Positions 26,374-35,626 of a DNA stretch of 64,000 nucleotides are shown in pieces. Within the stretch, counting starts at the first letter, position 1; the number at the start of each line of letters is the position of its first letter. The translations under genes and the position numbers were made by a program. Origin of the DNA: Phycisphaerales bacterium (GTDB taxonomy: Bacteria > Planctomycetota > Phycisphaerae > UBA1845 > UTPLA1). Under the pieces are notes generated by a model. That model saw only the letters and a program-made list of their open reading frames with translations. It was not told the origin of the DNA and did no database searches. The stretch is from assembly GCA_020639075.1 (NCBI GenBank), contig JACKHI010000001.1:1736001-1800000 (forward strand), given 5' to 3'.

Positions 26374-27525
26374 TTACCCGCGAGCGCCTGCGGCGCGAAT
26401 GAACTTCGCGACGACTTCGCCGGTCGTATCGTTGTTCGTTTTTTCCATGTTGATGAAGGCGGCGAAAACGCCGGCGGCAGCGCCGACACTGAATACCGTC
26501 TCTTCATTGACGCGGGCACCATCAATGTAGCCCTCGCACTTGCCATTCGGGCGGACGATCAGGTGCAAGCGCTTCGTCGCACCTTGTGCAGTGGCGTTGT
26601 CCACACCGGTGTCGACCGGCGCGACATCGGTCACGTTGTCGTCGCTTTGAAGGTTGATGTTCGCGCTGGCGCCGTCGATGTGGAACGTCACGATCCGAGT
26701 CGCCGTCGCATCGTCGAGATTGGCGCGAGTCGTCGCGTCGAGGACGTTCACGAAACCGACATCGATATCCAGCGCAGCGTCATCACCGATCGACTCGGCA
26801 TTGATGTCGACCTCGAGCGACATCCCCTTATTGACCTGAAGGACGAGAGGCGTCTCGATCGATCCCTGCGCGACTTCGGCAACGGCGTCGAACGCCAGGC
26901 TGACGCCGCCAACCGCCTGATCGTAAGTCGCGCCAAGGCCAAGAATGCTGAATGCCTGGAAGTCACCGACAGGTGCGTTGCCAGCGACGGCGCCCGTCGG
27001 AGCTACCGGACCTCCGCGATAGACGTACTCAAGCGCCCCAGATTCACCGGCGCCGATGCGTTCGCCAAGGCGTCGCAGTCGCACGACGGCGACGTTCGCG
27101 ATGGCCTTGTTCACGATCCTGCCGACGAACGCATCAGGATGGCCCGCGAGCGACAGTGCGTCATCAGCCGTTGCAAATACTGGAAGCCCGGAGTGTGCGT
27201 CCGTGATTCCGGCCAACGGGAGCTCAAAGTCACCAATCGTCTGCACCGTACACGAAACCGCAGATGCGGCGCCGCCGGAATTGCTACACGCCTCATAGGC
27301 GACACCGATAAACACATCGGGCGGCTCGTAGGGTTTGAGCAGTCCGGTCGCTGGGTGAAGGCCGACAAGCGCGCCCTTGTAGATGACGACATCGGCCGCG
27401 ACGGGATATACCCGCAACTCCTGATCGACGTATCGCGCCCGTTCAATGTTGGCGGAGAGGATGGCCATCGGTCGCATCAGCATTGCGAAACCGATGAGCA
27501 CAACGGCGGTAATGATGAATTCCAT
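26374..27525 (-). CDS. Capsid decoration protein with C-terminal extension
   Basis: 383 residues from ATG 27525, with AGGA upstream. After a hydrophobic start (EFIITAVVLIGFAMLMRPMAIL), residues about 30-165 have the DUF2190-like cement-protein pattern (DVVIYKGALVGLHPATGLLKPY, GRIVNKAIANVAVVRLRRLG). The C-terminal half (about 190-380) is a separate beta-rich domain, perhaps lectin-like, not seen in minimal decoration proteins. It precedes the major capsid gene. Confidence 0.65.
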   Translation of the reverse strand: MEFIITAVVLIGFAMLMRPMAILSANIERARYVDQELRVYPVAADVVIYKGALVGLHPATGLLKPYEPPDVFIGVAYEACSNSGGAASAVSCTVQTIGDFELPLAGITDAHSGLPVFATADDALSLAGHPDAFVGRIVNKAIANVAVVRLRRLGERIGAGESGALEYVYRGGPVAPTGAVAGNAPVGDFQAFSILGLGATYDQAVGGVSLAFDAVAEVAQGSIETPLVLQVNKGMSLEVDINAESIGDDAALDIDVGFVNVLDATTRANLDDATATRIVTFHIDGASANINLQSDDNVTDVAPVDTGVDNATAQGATKRLHLIVRPNGKCEGYIDGARVNEETVFSVGAAAGVFAAFINMEKTNNDTTGEVVAKFIRAAGARG

Positions 27526-27614
27526 GTTCGAGTCCTTTCGGTAATGCCGGTCGTTTCAGATCCCGGTCAGTTGTTTGTGGAGTCCATTCCTTCAAACTGT
27601 GCGTAGCGCCCGAA

Positions 27615-28814
27615 TCAGCAAACGAGCAGCTTCTTGTCATCGTCGGAAAGCGTGTCCGAGTGCCCGGCTCGCACGAGGGCGTCCGAAACAAACGCCTCAC
27701 GCGAGCAGAGTTCATGAATGTCCGACTCGGATGTGTACTCCGAGTTCGCCGCCTTGATCACGCTGGCGCGATCGGTTCCGCCGGCCGGTTTGGTGTTGTT
27801 GGCAACGACGCGGCCGTCCGTCGGATGCTGCACAGGCAACACGTCGACGAACGCGTTCCATCGCTTTTCGTCGGATGCCATTTCGCGCAACTGTTCGCTG
27901 TTCGCCGTGATCTGCGCCTTGCACAACTTTCCGTCGCTGAATGCCTTGTCGATCCGCGCCTGGATATCACCGTCGGACATCCGCTTCTTCATGGTGTTGA
28001 GTTCCTCGGTCGTCTCCTTGAGCCGATTCGAGATCACCTGCAACTCCGAATTCGCCGCGAGATTCGGCTCGACCGCCTTGTTGACAGCCGCGACGATATC
28101 GTCGGCGGTTGCTCTCTCCGCCAGCTTGAGCGCCTTGCACGCAGCGACGCGGATCTTCGATGCGTCGTCGAGCTTTGCCTTCAGCGCCGTCAATGCAGTT
28201 TCGGCATTGGCGGTTGCATCGACGCCGGCGAGGGTACGGATCTGACCAAGCAGTTTTTCGAGTTCATTCATGATGTCTTGCTCCGTTGCAGTGGTCGGAA
28301 GATTCAGGAACCACCGCGCTTGTTGAAGGACTTCTTCAGAGTTGACCACGATGGCCTCCTTGTTTGCGATGGGCGCCATGCCGACGATCGCGGGTTTGTT
28401 GGTGAGCCCGACCGAGTGCAGACCGACTGCGCGGCTGTCCGACTTGCGCACGAGAACGACCGGCGACAGATAGCGGTATTCCTTCTTCGCAATGAAATTG
28501 GCGCCGCGCTCCGTCCATTCCACGTCAGCCCAGATGCCGACCCCCTCTTCGATCGAAAGCGCCTTGATCCAGCCCATCGCCGGAGCGCTGCCGTCGGGCG
28601 ACGCAAACTCACCGCCCATCGTCGTGTGTTCAAAGTCGATCGGTAGGTCAGTGCCGTGTGCCGTGAGCGCCGCCACCATTGCATCCGCCGCTTCACGATC
28701 GACGACGAAATCGTGGTTCTTGCTCTTGACGTAGCCCCACGGAACGACAAGGACTCGCGCCGGTGGTACCGCGTCCAGCGCGATCCGATTGGCATAGACG
28801 AGAATCTCAGTCAC
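27615..28814 (-). CDS. Mu gpI-like head maturation protease/scaffold
   Basis: 399 residues. The N-terminal domain shows the gpI-type protease pattern: ADAMVAALTAHGTDLPIDFEHTT (His/Asp site), APAMGWIKALSIEEGVGIWADVEW, KEYRYLSPVVLV and LTNKPAIVGMAPI near residue 145. A helical scaffold segment follows from about residue 170 (LEKLLGQIRTLAG onward). It overlaps the portal gene by 4 bases. In Mu the same gene also yields a separate scaffold by internal initiation, which cannot be judged here. Confidence 0.88.
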   Translation of the reverse strand: MTEILVYANRIALDAVPPARVLVVPWGYVKSKNHDFVVDREAADAMVAALTAHGTDLPIDFEHTTMGGEFASPDGSAPAMGWIKALSIEEGVGIWADVEWTERGANFIAKKEYRYLSPVVLVRKSDSRAVGLHSVGLTNKPAIVGMAPIANKEAIVVNSEEVLQQARWFLNLPTTATEQDIMNELEKLLGQIRTLAGVDATANAETALTALKAKLDDASKIRVAACKALKLAERATADDIVAAVNKAVEPNLAANSELQVISNRLKETTEELNTMKKRMSDGDIQARIDKAFSDGKLCKAQITANSEQLREMASDEKRWNAFVDVLPVQHPTDGRVVANNTKPAGGTDRASVIKAANSEYTSESDIHELCSREAFVSDALVRAGHSDTLSDDDKKLLVC

Positions 28815-31177
28815 TCAATCACCTCCCAACCGAACCGCTCAGCGACAGCGCGGAAGCGCGGTTGTAATTCGGGGACAATCGACGAAAGGTTGAGAGGCTC
28901 CAGTTTGGCGTAGCTCGCCGGATCCCATCGGTATGCCGACGGCTTGGCGATGTACTTGTCGTATGCCGGATGATCGAAACGCCGCGAATCGTCGAACTCG
29001 CCGGCGAACTCATCCTCGAAGACGGCCTCGTCTTCACAGTCGCACAAGAAATGGAGCGGCGGAAAGAACCTGCGATCTATCAGCAGAAAGATCTTGCCGA
29101 TGACCGGCGAACAGATCGGACACGAGTCCCCATTGGCGACGAATCGCCAGCGCTCAATACCATAGTCGCCGTATTGTTCGTAGCGCCCAGCGCCGTGCGA
29201 CGATGCGAAGTTCTGGAACTGAACAAGGTCCGCATGCCATGGATTCTCGCCGGACCATCCATTGCGGTCCGCCATCTGCGGCAAGCGGAGCTTGAAATCG
29301 CGAGCCGTCTCGCCTGCCTCGATCGACGCCGCGAGCTCGGTGTGGATCTGCGACAGGAGTTGCATATCCCAAACCGCAGCCACTCGAAACGCCCTCGAAC
29401 GCGCTTCGGTATCGAGTCGTTCGAACGCGACGGGATTCAGATCCAGCCGCTCTCGAAGCGCATCGATCGCCTCGACGAACGGGATGCTATCGAAGTTGAA
29501 TTCGGCCTGGGGGACGATGATGCGTCCTGAGTGCACGGCCAGTGTTTCACGGTTGGTGCGTCGCTCGATCTTCGTTCGCGTCATGAGCATGCCGCTCATA
29601 CGCGACGCCAGGATGAACTGTTCCTGCATCGCCGACATCTCGTCGGTAGGTAATTCGTCGAACACCTGGGGAAGGTCCGCCAGCGCCGTCGGAAGATCGC
29701 GGCGGCGCGACACGAAATCGCTCACGGCGCCGAGGACGTTTTCAGTATGTGCCATCGACATCGCGACGGCGGCGAACAACCAAGACGCCAACTTGCTCGC
29801 CGACGAACGGCGGCGCCGGACGATGGTTTCCAGGGCCCGATGCGGCGACATAAGAACGCTGTCACGATTGGGCCCCGGGAATTCGCCAAATGGCGACGAT
29901 GTCGTTGCGCCGGGCAGCGGTTCGTCCCGATCCTCGTCATCGATCAATCGAACGCCGAGTTCATCCTCGACGACAGACTTCGGGATCTTTGCGCCGAGTC
30001 GATTCACCGCCTTGTCGAGCAGATCCGCCGTCGCCAACAGGTCCCGCGCCTCTTCAATGACGCGACGGAAATACGGCGCGTGCAGTCGGCCATCCTCGCC
30101 GAACTCGCGGATCGCCATCGGCACAAGCAACTGCTCGCGAATCGTAGCGCCTTCATTGCGGATGTCGCTGTCGCGGAGATCCTCGCGGACCTCGTCATGC
30201 ACGACGGCAGCCGCCTTTGCGCCGCCGGTCTCACCGATCTCTGTCGTGAGGGTCTGCCCGAGGAACTCCTTCGAGAACTCCGCGTCGCAATACTTGAGCA
30301 TGCGTTCATGAGGCCACGCGCCTGGCTGATTGAACTCTTTGATTTCGAGCTCGCATCCGACGGGGAAGATGCCGCCACGATTCAGGCCGAGCGTCTTGAG
30401 CATCGCGGTCAATTCGCTGCGCACCTTTGTGTCTGACGCTTCGCCGTACTTGGCGATCGTCATCGGCAAGCCGAATAGCTCGATCCCGATCTGCCAGTAC
30501 TTGAGTCCGTATCGCTTCATCATGAACGGAAACAGCGCCGGCCGAAGTAGCCCGCCGCGGAATCGACTGCCGCCAATCGTCTTCGGCGAATGCACGATGA
30601 ACTTGCCGAGCGGGTATTCGTCGATCAGTTCACCGTCCGTGTTGTCGTCGGTGACAATGCGAAGCCGTCGCTGATCATCCTTGTCGCCGGTGAGCAGAAT
30701 CGACTCGATCGGGTGGATTGCGACCGGAACCTGTCCCTGGTATTCGACTTCCGCCGCCATGACGCCGCGACCGATTGCGTCTGACAGGTGACTCAATGCG
30801 TCGTCGAATCCGAAGATGCTGGCGAGAACTTCCGCGCAGTATTCGTGGACGCGCTGCGCCGTTCCCTCGTTGATCTTGGGGTGCTTGCCGATTTCGTTCG
30901 CCGGTACGAGTTCCCAGTCGAGGCCGTTGATGCCGAGCAGGCGTGTCTCGTAAACGCTGCGGAGATGGCCGTCGCGGTCCAGCATCGTATCGAACAACTG
31001 GCTTTGGTCGCGCGGATCTCCCTCTGCGGCCGTGCGCAAAACGGCCTTGAGTTTCTTCGGTGTGATGTCGCCGGCGAAGTAATCCGCCTGGCTCGCTTCT
31101 GGCGCGACGATCGTCACGCCAGGCTTGGGTGCCTTCAGATTCGCCTTGCGTCGGAAGATGCCGAGAGAGAACGCCAT
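28811..31177 (-). CDS. Portal (DUF935, Mu gp29-like) fused to Mu F-like head protein
   Basis: 788 residues. Residues about 1-430 match DUF935 portal proteins (QLFDTMLDRDGHLRSVYETR, GLDWELVP, LKYWQIGIELFGLPMTIAKYG, FSKEFLGQTLTTEIGETGG). The C-terminal part (about 600-760) is a Mu F-like minor head domain, with ARSRAFRVAAVWDMQLLSQI and a Cys/His end, CPICSPVIGK and PPLHFLCDCE. In Mu these are two proteins, gp29 and gp30. Here they form one chain, with an Arg/Ser-rich linker around residue 450. Confidence 0.9.
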   Translation of the reverse strand: MAFSLGIFRRKANLKAPKPGVTIVAPEASQADYFAGDITPKKLKAVLRTAAEGDPRDQSQLFDTMLDRDGHLRSVYETRLLGINGLDWELVPANEIGKHPKINEGTAQRVHEYCAEVLASIFGFDDALSHLSDAIGRGVMAAEVEYQGQVPVAIHPIESILLTGDKDDQRRLRIVTDDNTDGELIDEYPLGKFIVHSPKTIGGSRFRGGLLRPALFPFMMKRYGLKYWQIGIELFGLPMTIAKYGEASDTKVRSELTAMLKTLGLNRGGIFPVGCELEIKEFNQPGAWPHERMLKYCDAEFSKEFLGQTLTTEIGETGGAKAAAVVHDEVREDLRDSDIRNEGATIREQLLVPMAIREFGEDGRLHAPYFRRVIEEARDLLATADLLDKAVNRLGAKIPKSVVEDELGVRLIDDEDRDEPLPGATTSSPFGEFPGPNRDSVLMSPHRALETIVRRRRSSASKLASWLFAAVAMSMAHTENVLGAVSDFVSRRRDLPTALADLPQVFDELPTDEMSAMQEQFILASRMSGMLMTRTKIERRTNRETLAVHSGRIIVPQAEFNFDSIPFVEAIDALRERLDLNPVAFERLDTEARSRAFRVAAVWDMQLLSQIHTELAASIEAGETARDFKLRLPQMADRNGWSGENPWHADLVQFQNFASSHGAGRYEQYGDYGIERWRFVANGDSCPICSPVIGKIFLLIDRRFFPPLHFLCDCEDEAVFEDEFAGEFDDSRRFDHPAYDKYIAKPSAYRWDPASYAKLEPLNLSSIVPELQPRFRAVAERFGWEVIE

Positions 31178-32694
31178 CAGAATCCTCCCTCGCCATAGTC
31201 GCGCATGATGTTGTCGATGGGCGTGTACTCCGGCTTCACCGCGTCAGGTGTCCGGAACGCTTCATTGAGAAGCGCGAAGCCCCAGAATTCGTCAGCGTGA
31301 CCTTCGCTGTCACGCGGCGCGTCGAACCGAATGTTCCCGGCCGCGGTGACGCTCTTTCGAATCTTGTGGAGGCTGTCGCGTACCTTCTGATTGCGCGCCG
31401 GGAATCGGATACCGCGGTCTTCGACGCACTGCTTCAGCCCGACGGCGAGGATCTCCTTGTTCTGCGCGGTGAAGTTGATTCGCTCGATGCGCGATGGTCC
31501 GAACTTCTTCTCGAGAATGTCAGCCAGACCAACGCCGATGCCCGTGTTGTCGATGCAGAGTCGGAGAACGCGCTTCCCTTCGACAGCGCGAACGATCTCG
31601 CCGGCCTGATCGACAAGCGACATTTTCTGGAGTGTGATCGTCTGTCGGGGCCAGATGACGTCGCCGACCAGTTCTCCGATCGGAGCAAACGTCAGATCCT
31701 TCTCACGCCCGACGTCGATACCGATCGCGAGCGGACCGCCGGTGTGGCCTTCCATCGGTTCGCCAGGATGCGGAACGCGGTCATCCTCACACGCCTCAAT
31801 GATCTTGTAGGACAGCCATGCCATCGCATCGACGGACGCGACGCACATGTACTCCTGCTGGAAGGCATCTTCGCCGCGCGACTTTGATCGGCAGCCGTCG
31901 AGGAACTGCTCGCGCGTTTGCGTCGAGCCGGAGACTGAGTTGATCTTGTCGACGAGGCCTTGCTCGATTGCGTCGATGATCGTGACGCGATGGTACGAGA
32001 AGATCGGCGTGAGCCGCATCTCCAGCGCTTTCTTCTGCAGCGTCTGGTACGGCAGATCCCGAGGCGGCTTGTTTGGATCAAAGCCGAGCGCCGCGAGCAC
32101 CTTTCGACAGTTCTGAACGAAGCGATTGAAGACCGACAATTCACCATTCGGCGTCGACCAGACGGCGTAGGTGCCACCCCACATCGTGCACGGCGATGCG
32201 GCGTCGTTCATCCCCTCGGCGTCGTCGTGGAATGCATATTCGTCACAGCGCGTATCGCCGCCCTTCGATCGGAATCGGCGAGGATTCGACGTCATCGCAG
32301 TGATGCGCGCCTTGTTCGGGCAGCGAATGACGAACGCGTTGACGTAGCCCTTGCGGGTTTCCGGATCTTCGACCTGGTCCGTGTACATGTCGGCGATCCG
32401 GCCGAACAGATCCTTGGCGAAAAATCCGCCATACTGGATGAACTCATACGCCGCCGATTCATCTGCGCTGGAAAACCAGTAATCCAATGGGCGCGGGTTT
32501 GTTCCACGGAAGCGCCGCGAAACAGAGTCGTATGCCTCACACCAGGTCCATCCGGTTCGGCGTGACTTATCGCCGAGCTTGGTTGGCGATTCGTCATTGA
32601 TCCAGTCGATCTGATACGGCAACAGGATGCGCCCCGGCGTCTTGCCGGTCTTTCGCGAGCCAAGGATGGTCGGAGCCCCAGCCGCCACGATCAC
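31177..32694 (-). CDS. Phage terminase large subunit, Mu gp28-like
   Basis: 505 residues. The ATPase half has YQIDWINDESPTKLGDKSRRTGWTWCEAYD, a degenerate Walker A around KSRRTGWT, and acidic DEYAFHDDAEG as Walker B. The nuclease half begins with LAIGIDVGREKDLTF (RNase-H-like first Asp) and includes LRLCIDNTGIGVGLADIL. It is neighbour to the gp27-like and portal genes, as in Mu-like packaging modules. Confidence 0.88.
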   Translation of the reverse strand: MIVAAGAPTILGSRKTGKTPGRILLPYQIDWINDESPTKLGDKSRRTGWTWCEAYDSVSRRFRGTNPRPLDYWFSSADESAAYEFIQYGGFFAKDLFGRIADMYTDQVEDPETRKGYVNAFVIRCPNKARITAMTSNPRRFRSKGGDTRCDEYAFHDDAEGMNDAASPCTMWGGTYAVWSTPNGELSVFNRFVQNCRKVLAALGFDPNKPPRDLPYQTLQKKALEMRLTPIFSYHRVTIIDAIEQGLVDKINSVSGSTQTREQFLDGCRSKSRGEDAFQQEYMCVASVDAMAWLSYKIIEACEDDRVPHPGEPMEGHTGGPLAIGIDVGREKDLTFAPIGELVGDVIWPRQTITLQKMSLVDQAGEIVRAVEGKRVLRLCIDNTGIGVGLADILEKKFGPSRIERINFTAQNKEILAVGLKQCVEDRGIRFPARNQKVRDSLHKIRKSVTAAGNIRFDAPRDSEGHADEFWGFALLNEAFRTPDAVKPEYTPIDNIMRDYGEGGF

Positions 32695-33248
32695 GCCGCC
32701 TCCCCACGCATGACCTGGTCGATCAGGTCGAACACATCCTCTCGGCTCATCTGCTCGCCGTTCGGCGTTCGCTTTTCAATCTCGCTTCGAAGATCCTTCG
32801 ACATCTGCTCGACCTTGATTCGATGCAGTTCCGCGGCCCGTTCGTCGGCCGCCCGATTGATTTCGATCTTGTCGTACTCCTGAATGCGCGAGAGCAGCGC
32901 GACGTCCTCATAGCCCTTCGTGTCCCCGGCTTCGAGTCGCTGAATCGCCCGCACGAGAATGCGGCGGCGAATCTTCTCGATCATTTCCGGGTTGCTGAGA
33001 TCATCGAACCGACCGAGCGTCGCGGCATCGAGTGTGGCAGCCTTGCCCGCCGATTTCATGCGTTCGCGATATCGCCTCGCGTAGTCGTAGAACGTCGTGC
33101 GTTTGATGCCTCGCTGCGTCAAACCGAGACGGCGGAAGATGCTCGCAACGCCTTCGTTCGCGTGCGATGCGAGCGCCTGATCGATCGCGTCGCGCGTCGC
33201 GTCATCGAGCGATTCCATGAATGTCTCAGTTCGTCCGCGTTTGGCCAC
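32691..33248 (-). CDS. Mu gp27-like DUF3486 protein (probable small terminase subunit)
   Basis: 185 residues, helical. It has an N-terminal DNA-binding-like helix pair (MAKRGRTETFMESLDDATRDAIDQ, then RLGLTQRGIKRTTFYDYARRYR) and a C-terminal coiled region. DUF3486 proteins lie directly upstream of the terminase in Mu-like phages, as here with a 4-base overlap. Confidence 0.72.
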   Translation of the reverse strand: MAKRGRTETFMESLDDATRDAIDQALASHANEGVASIFRRLGLTQRGIKRTTFYDYARRYRERMKSAGKAATLDAATLGRFDDLSNPEMIEKIRRRILVRAIQRLEAGDTKGYEDVALLSRIQEYDKIEINRAADERAAELHRIKVEQMSKDLRSEIEKRTPNGEQMSREDVFDLIDQVMRGEAA

Positions 33249-33257
33249 AGTTCGTTC

Positions 33258-33572
33258 CTAAATATCCAGCGCCGGGTCATCGACGATCTGGTTCGCCACA
33301 TCCGTCCCGTTCGCCGTCAGTTTGAACTGGCAGTCCTTCACCGTGATGGACAATGCGTCCGTCCCGTCCGCGCGCCGGTAGGTCACGTATCCCTTGTCTC
33401 GCAGATAGTGCATGTCCTTTGTGAGGTAGAGGCGTGTATACGCCGGGTTCATGTCGAGCACTGTTCGGTAAAGCTCTTCGCCGTCCATGTACCCGGGGAA
33501 GATCATGTTCAACACGGTGACGATGTGGCGCCGATCGCGTTTGATCTGGAGGTTGCGTTCCGTCTTAGCCAT
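33258..33572 (-). CDS. Mu gp26-like winged-helix protein
   Basis: 104 residues from ATG 33572, with AAGGA upstream. The segment YTRLYLTKDMHYLRDKGYVTYRRADG is a typical winged-helix recognition part, followed by a strand pair. In Mu-like phages, gp26 homologues sit next to gp27. DNA binding is inferred. Confidence 0.6.
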   Translation of the reverse strand: MAKTERNLQIKRDRRHIVTVLNMIFPGYMDGEELYRTVLDMNPAYTRLYLTKDMHYLRDKGYVTYRRADGTDALSITVKDCQFKLTANGTDVANQIVDDPALDI

Positions 33573-33921
33573 TGTCCTTTTGCGCCTCCATTGCATCCGC
33601 AAGCCTGTTGATGCCGGCGGCGATATGCATGCCCGAGTCGAGCTTGCCGTCGATCCGCGCCACCGTTTCGCTGACCTTTTCCAACGATTGCCGCGTTCTT
33701 GCGGTCTCGCGAATGTGGTCCTCTTTGTTGGCCTTGCTCTCGTCCAACTCCATGACCCGCTGATTCAGCGCATCATGTCGTGCCGCCATCTCGGCATGCT
33801 TCGCGACGACGTCGGATTCGACGCGAGTGATGCGATCTCCGAATCGGCCGATCGAGTTTTTCAACAGCCATCCGATCACGCCCAGAACTACCGACGGCGC
33901 CCACTGTGCCCACGAATCCAT
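33565..33921 (-). CDS. Mu gp25-like DUF2730 protein
   Basis: 118 residues from ATG 33921. One N-terminal transmembrane helix (WAPSVVLGVIGWLLKNSI) is followed by a heptad-rich coiled coil (about residues 30-100). This is the architecture of DUF2730 (Mu gp25). A spanin-like role is also conceivable. Confidence 0.55.
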   Translation of the reverse strand: MDSWAQWAPSVVLGVIGWLLKNSIGRFGDRITRVESDVVAKHAEMAARHDALNQRVMELDESKANKEDHIRETARTRQSLEKVSETVARIDGKLDSGMHIAAGINRLADAMEAQKDNG

Positions 33922-34316
33922 CACGCAAACAACCTCCGCTGCCCCCTTGAGTCGACCGCCTGGTTCTCTTCCATTCGCCGCGCCAGGTCGCGGTAGTGCT
34001 TCGCACGCATGTGGATCGACTTCGCCCGGCTGTGCAGCGCCTTGCTGTAGGCGAGCACCGCCGCCGGATTCGTTTCGATGTAGCGGCCCTTGCCGAGACG
34101 TCCGCCGTTCTTCGTGCCGCACGATGCGAGAACGGCGATATCGATGGCGGCGAGTTCAACGACGAGCTCGACAACGCTGCGTACAGGGCAATGCACACGA
34201 TCGGCGATGATGCGATCGGTGATCGCCCGTTCCGGCGCCGTGGCGTTCGCACGGCGGAGCAGGTCTGCGATCCGCGTCGCCAGTTCGCTGGGCTGTTTCG
34301 TCGCCGAGGCCACCAC
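33921..34316 (-). CDS. Phage winged-helix-like protein
   Basis: 131 residues from GTG 34316 (GGAG 8 bases upstream). It overlaps the next gene's ATG as ATGA. The fragment ITDRIIADRVHCPVRSVVELV resembles a winged-helix start, and SKALHSRAKSIHMRAKHYRD is a basic helix. Several phage replication or regulatory proteins share this plan. No firm family. Confidence 0.5.
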   Translation of the reverse strand: MVASATKQPSELATRIADLLRRANATAPERAITDRIIADRVHCPVRSVVELVVELAAIDIAVLASCGTKNGGRLGKGRYIETNPAAVLAYSKALHSRAKSIHMRAKHYRDLARRMEENQAVDSRGQRRLFA

Positions 34317-34320
34317 GCAA

Positions 34321-34539
34321 TCAACTCCGATCCCGACGGCACGCGAGGTCGAGGTGCTCCACAAAGTCCTTGATCAGCCGCGCCCGCCTGCGCCCGTGCT
34401 CGGTCAGCCGGCTGTCCCCGTCGATGAGCCCCCGATCGCGAAGCACCTCGATCGACGCGTTATAACGGTGCTGCGACAGATCGCTGCCGGTCGAACCGAT
34501 CAGCAGGTACGCGATGGCGGCGGATTCAACGGCGCTCAC
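34321..34539 (-). CDS. Small winged-helix protein
   Basis: 72 residues from GTG 34539 (GGAGG upstream). It overlaps the previous stop as GTGA. Two winged-helix-like elements are visible (RYNASIEVLRDRGLIDGDS, then LTEHGRRRARLIKDFVEHL). A phage regulator is likely. Confidence 0.5.
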   Translation of the reverse strand: MSAVESAAIAYLLIGSTGSDLSQHRYNASIEVLRDRGLIDGDSRLTEHGRRRARLIKDFVEHLDLACRRDRS

Positions 34540-34862
34540 TTCGCATTTCCTCCGGTGAACCGCAGCCGGATCGAATAGGCATCCATGCCGCCTGTGTCGA
34601 TCGTGCATTCGAAGCCGTGGACGTTGGCAGCCTTGTCAACCATCGATCGCACTTCGTCGGTCATCTCGTGGCCGCCGTAGTACGTGGCGCCCTTCGTGAC
34701 CGGTGCGCCGTTTCGGATGGCCGCTTGCATGTGCCGCATCAACCGCGCCATGAATTCCAGATAGCAGATCTTCGACTGCGCAGCCGGCGACAGTTCAGCG
34801 CCGGCATTCACCGGCTCCGCAGTCCGCCTCGATCGTCGCTTTGCAGTCGTCGTTGCCATCAT
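34536..34862 (-). CDS. Phage hypothetical protein
   Basis: 108 residues from ATG 34862, coupled to the upstream gene by an ATGA overlap. The basic N-terminus (TTTAKRRSRRTAEPV) precedes a compact domain with helix SKICYLEFMARLMRHMQAAI and a C-terminal strand pair. No recognised family. Confidence 0.45.
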   Translation of the reverse strand: MMATTTAKRRSRRTAEPVNAGAELSPAAQSKICYLEFMARLMRHMQAAIRNGAPVTKGATYYGGHEMTDEVRSMVDKAANVHGFECTIDTGGMDAYSIRLRFTGGNAK

Positions 34863-35056
34863 TCGCCGCCGTTCTTGTTGGGCACGCTCGCCTGAGTCTT
34901 GCCGACAGCATGGCGGCCCGCGATCATTCCCAGGCCGAGTAGGATCTTCTCGTAGCATCGGTCCCAGCCGTCGAAGACGCACTCGATGATGCCGCCGGCG
35001 ATCGCGAGCACGCCGACCCAGAACGTTTTCGTTTTGATCAGTTCGCGCCAGTTCAC
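34859..35056 (-). CDS. Small phage membrane protein, holin candidate
   Basis: 65 residues with one or two hydrophobic stretches (KTFWVGVLAIAGGIIECVF, then KILLGLGMIAGRHAV) and a charged tail. The size and topology fit a class II holin, and the motif GLGMIAGRHAV is common in small phage membrane proteins. No endolysin is adjacent. Confidence 0.5.
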   Translation of the reverse strand: MNWRELIKTKTFWVGVLAIAGGIIECVFDGWDRCYEKILLGLGMIAGRHAVGKTQASVPNKNGGE

Positions 35057-35361
35057 TTGTGGGGTTCCTCTCTGAGCAGGTCATCAATGACGGCGTCGAT
35101 CACGGCGTCCTCGTCGATCACGCGCTCGGTCATGGATTGCGTGGCGGGCTGTGTCGCCGCCGGACGCGACGCGGGTTCCTTCGAATCCGATTCGAAGGTC
35201 GATCGATCGCGACTTACGGACTCCGGGAAGTCGAACGTGACGGCGCTGAATCGGCAGCAGAGGCTCGGCAGTATCGCGATGGCGAGCAGCACGAACGGCA
35301 GATAGACGGCGACGTGTTCCGCCGCCGTCCATCGCATCGGGTTATTCGTCCGGTTCGTCAT
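35053..35361 (-). CDS. Small phage membrane protein
   Basis: 102 residues. A single transmembrane segment (HVAVYLPFVLLAIAILPSLCC) is followed by a Ser/Pro/Ala-rich tail and a charged helix. This could be a spanin-like or anchor protein. It overlaps the next gene by 4 bases. Confidence 0.45.
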   Translation of the reverse strand: MTNRTNNPMRWTAAEHVAVYLPFVLLAIAILPSLCCRFSAVTFDFPESVSRDRSTFESDSKEPASRPAATQPATQSMTERVIDEDAVIDAVIDDLLREEPHK

Positions 35362-35368
35362 GGTTCGC

Positions 35369-35623
35369 CTATGCGTTTCGCGTCTTCGATCGCGCTCGCT
35401 TGTTCAGTTGCTTGTCCACCGCGAGTCGCACCGCCTCTTCGATCTGAGCCTGGCCCGCTGGAGTTGCAACGATGGCCGCCGCCAGTTCCTGTGTGCTGAT
35501 TGGCTTCGGCAGGATCATGAAGTTCGCGCCCACGAACTGCGCCATCGAAGGCCCAAGTGCGTTGATCGTTCGAACCAACGTCTCGGGATCGGCGATGAAA
35601 GTGGACGCGGTGACCTGCAGCAT
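35369..35623 (-). CDS. Small phage hypothetical protein
   Basis: 84 residues, helical, ending in a basic KQLNKRARSKTRNA. No recognised family. Located 7 bases before the small membrane gene. Confidence 0.4.
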   Translation of the reverse strand: MLQVTASTFIADPETLVRTINALGPSMAQFVGANFMILPKPISTQELAAAIVATPAGQAQIEEAVRLAVDKQLNKRARSKTRNA

Positions 35624-35626
35624 GAC

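Noticed and set aside
26563..28646. Long plus-strand frames opposite the decoration and protease genes
   Set aside because: They run against confident phage genes, have random composition and no ribosome-binding site.
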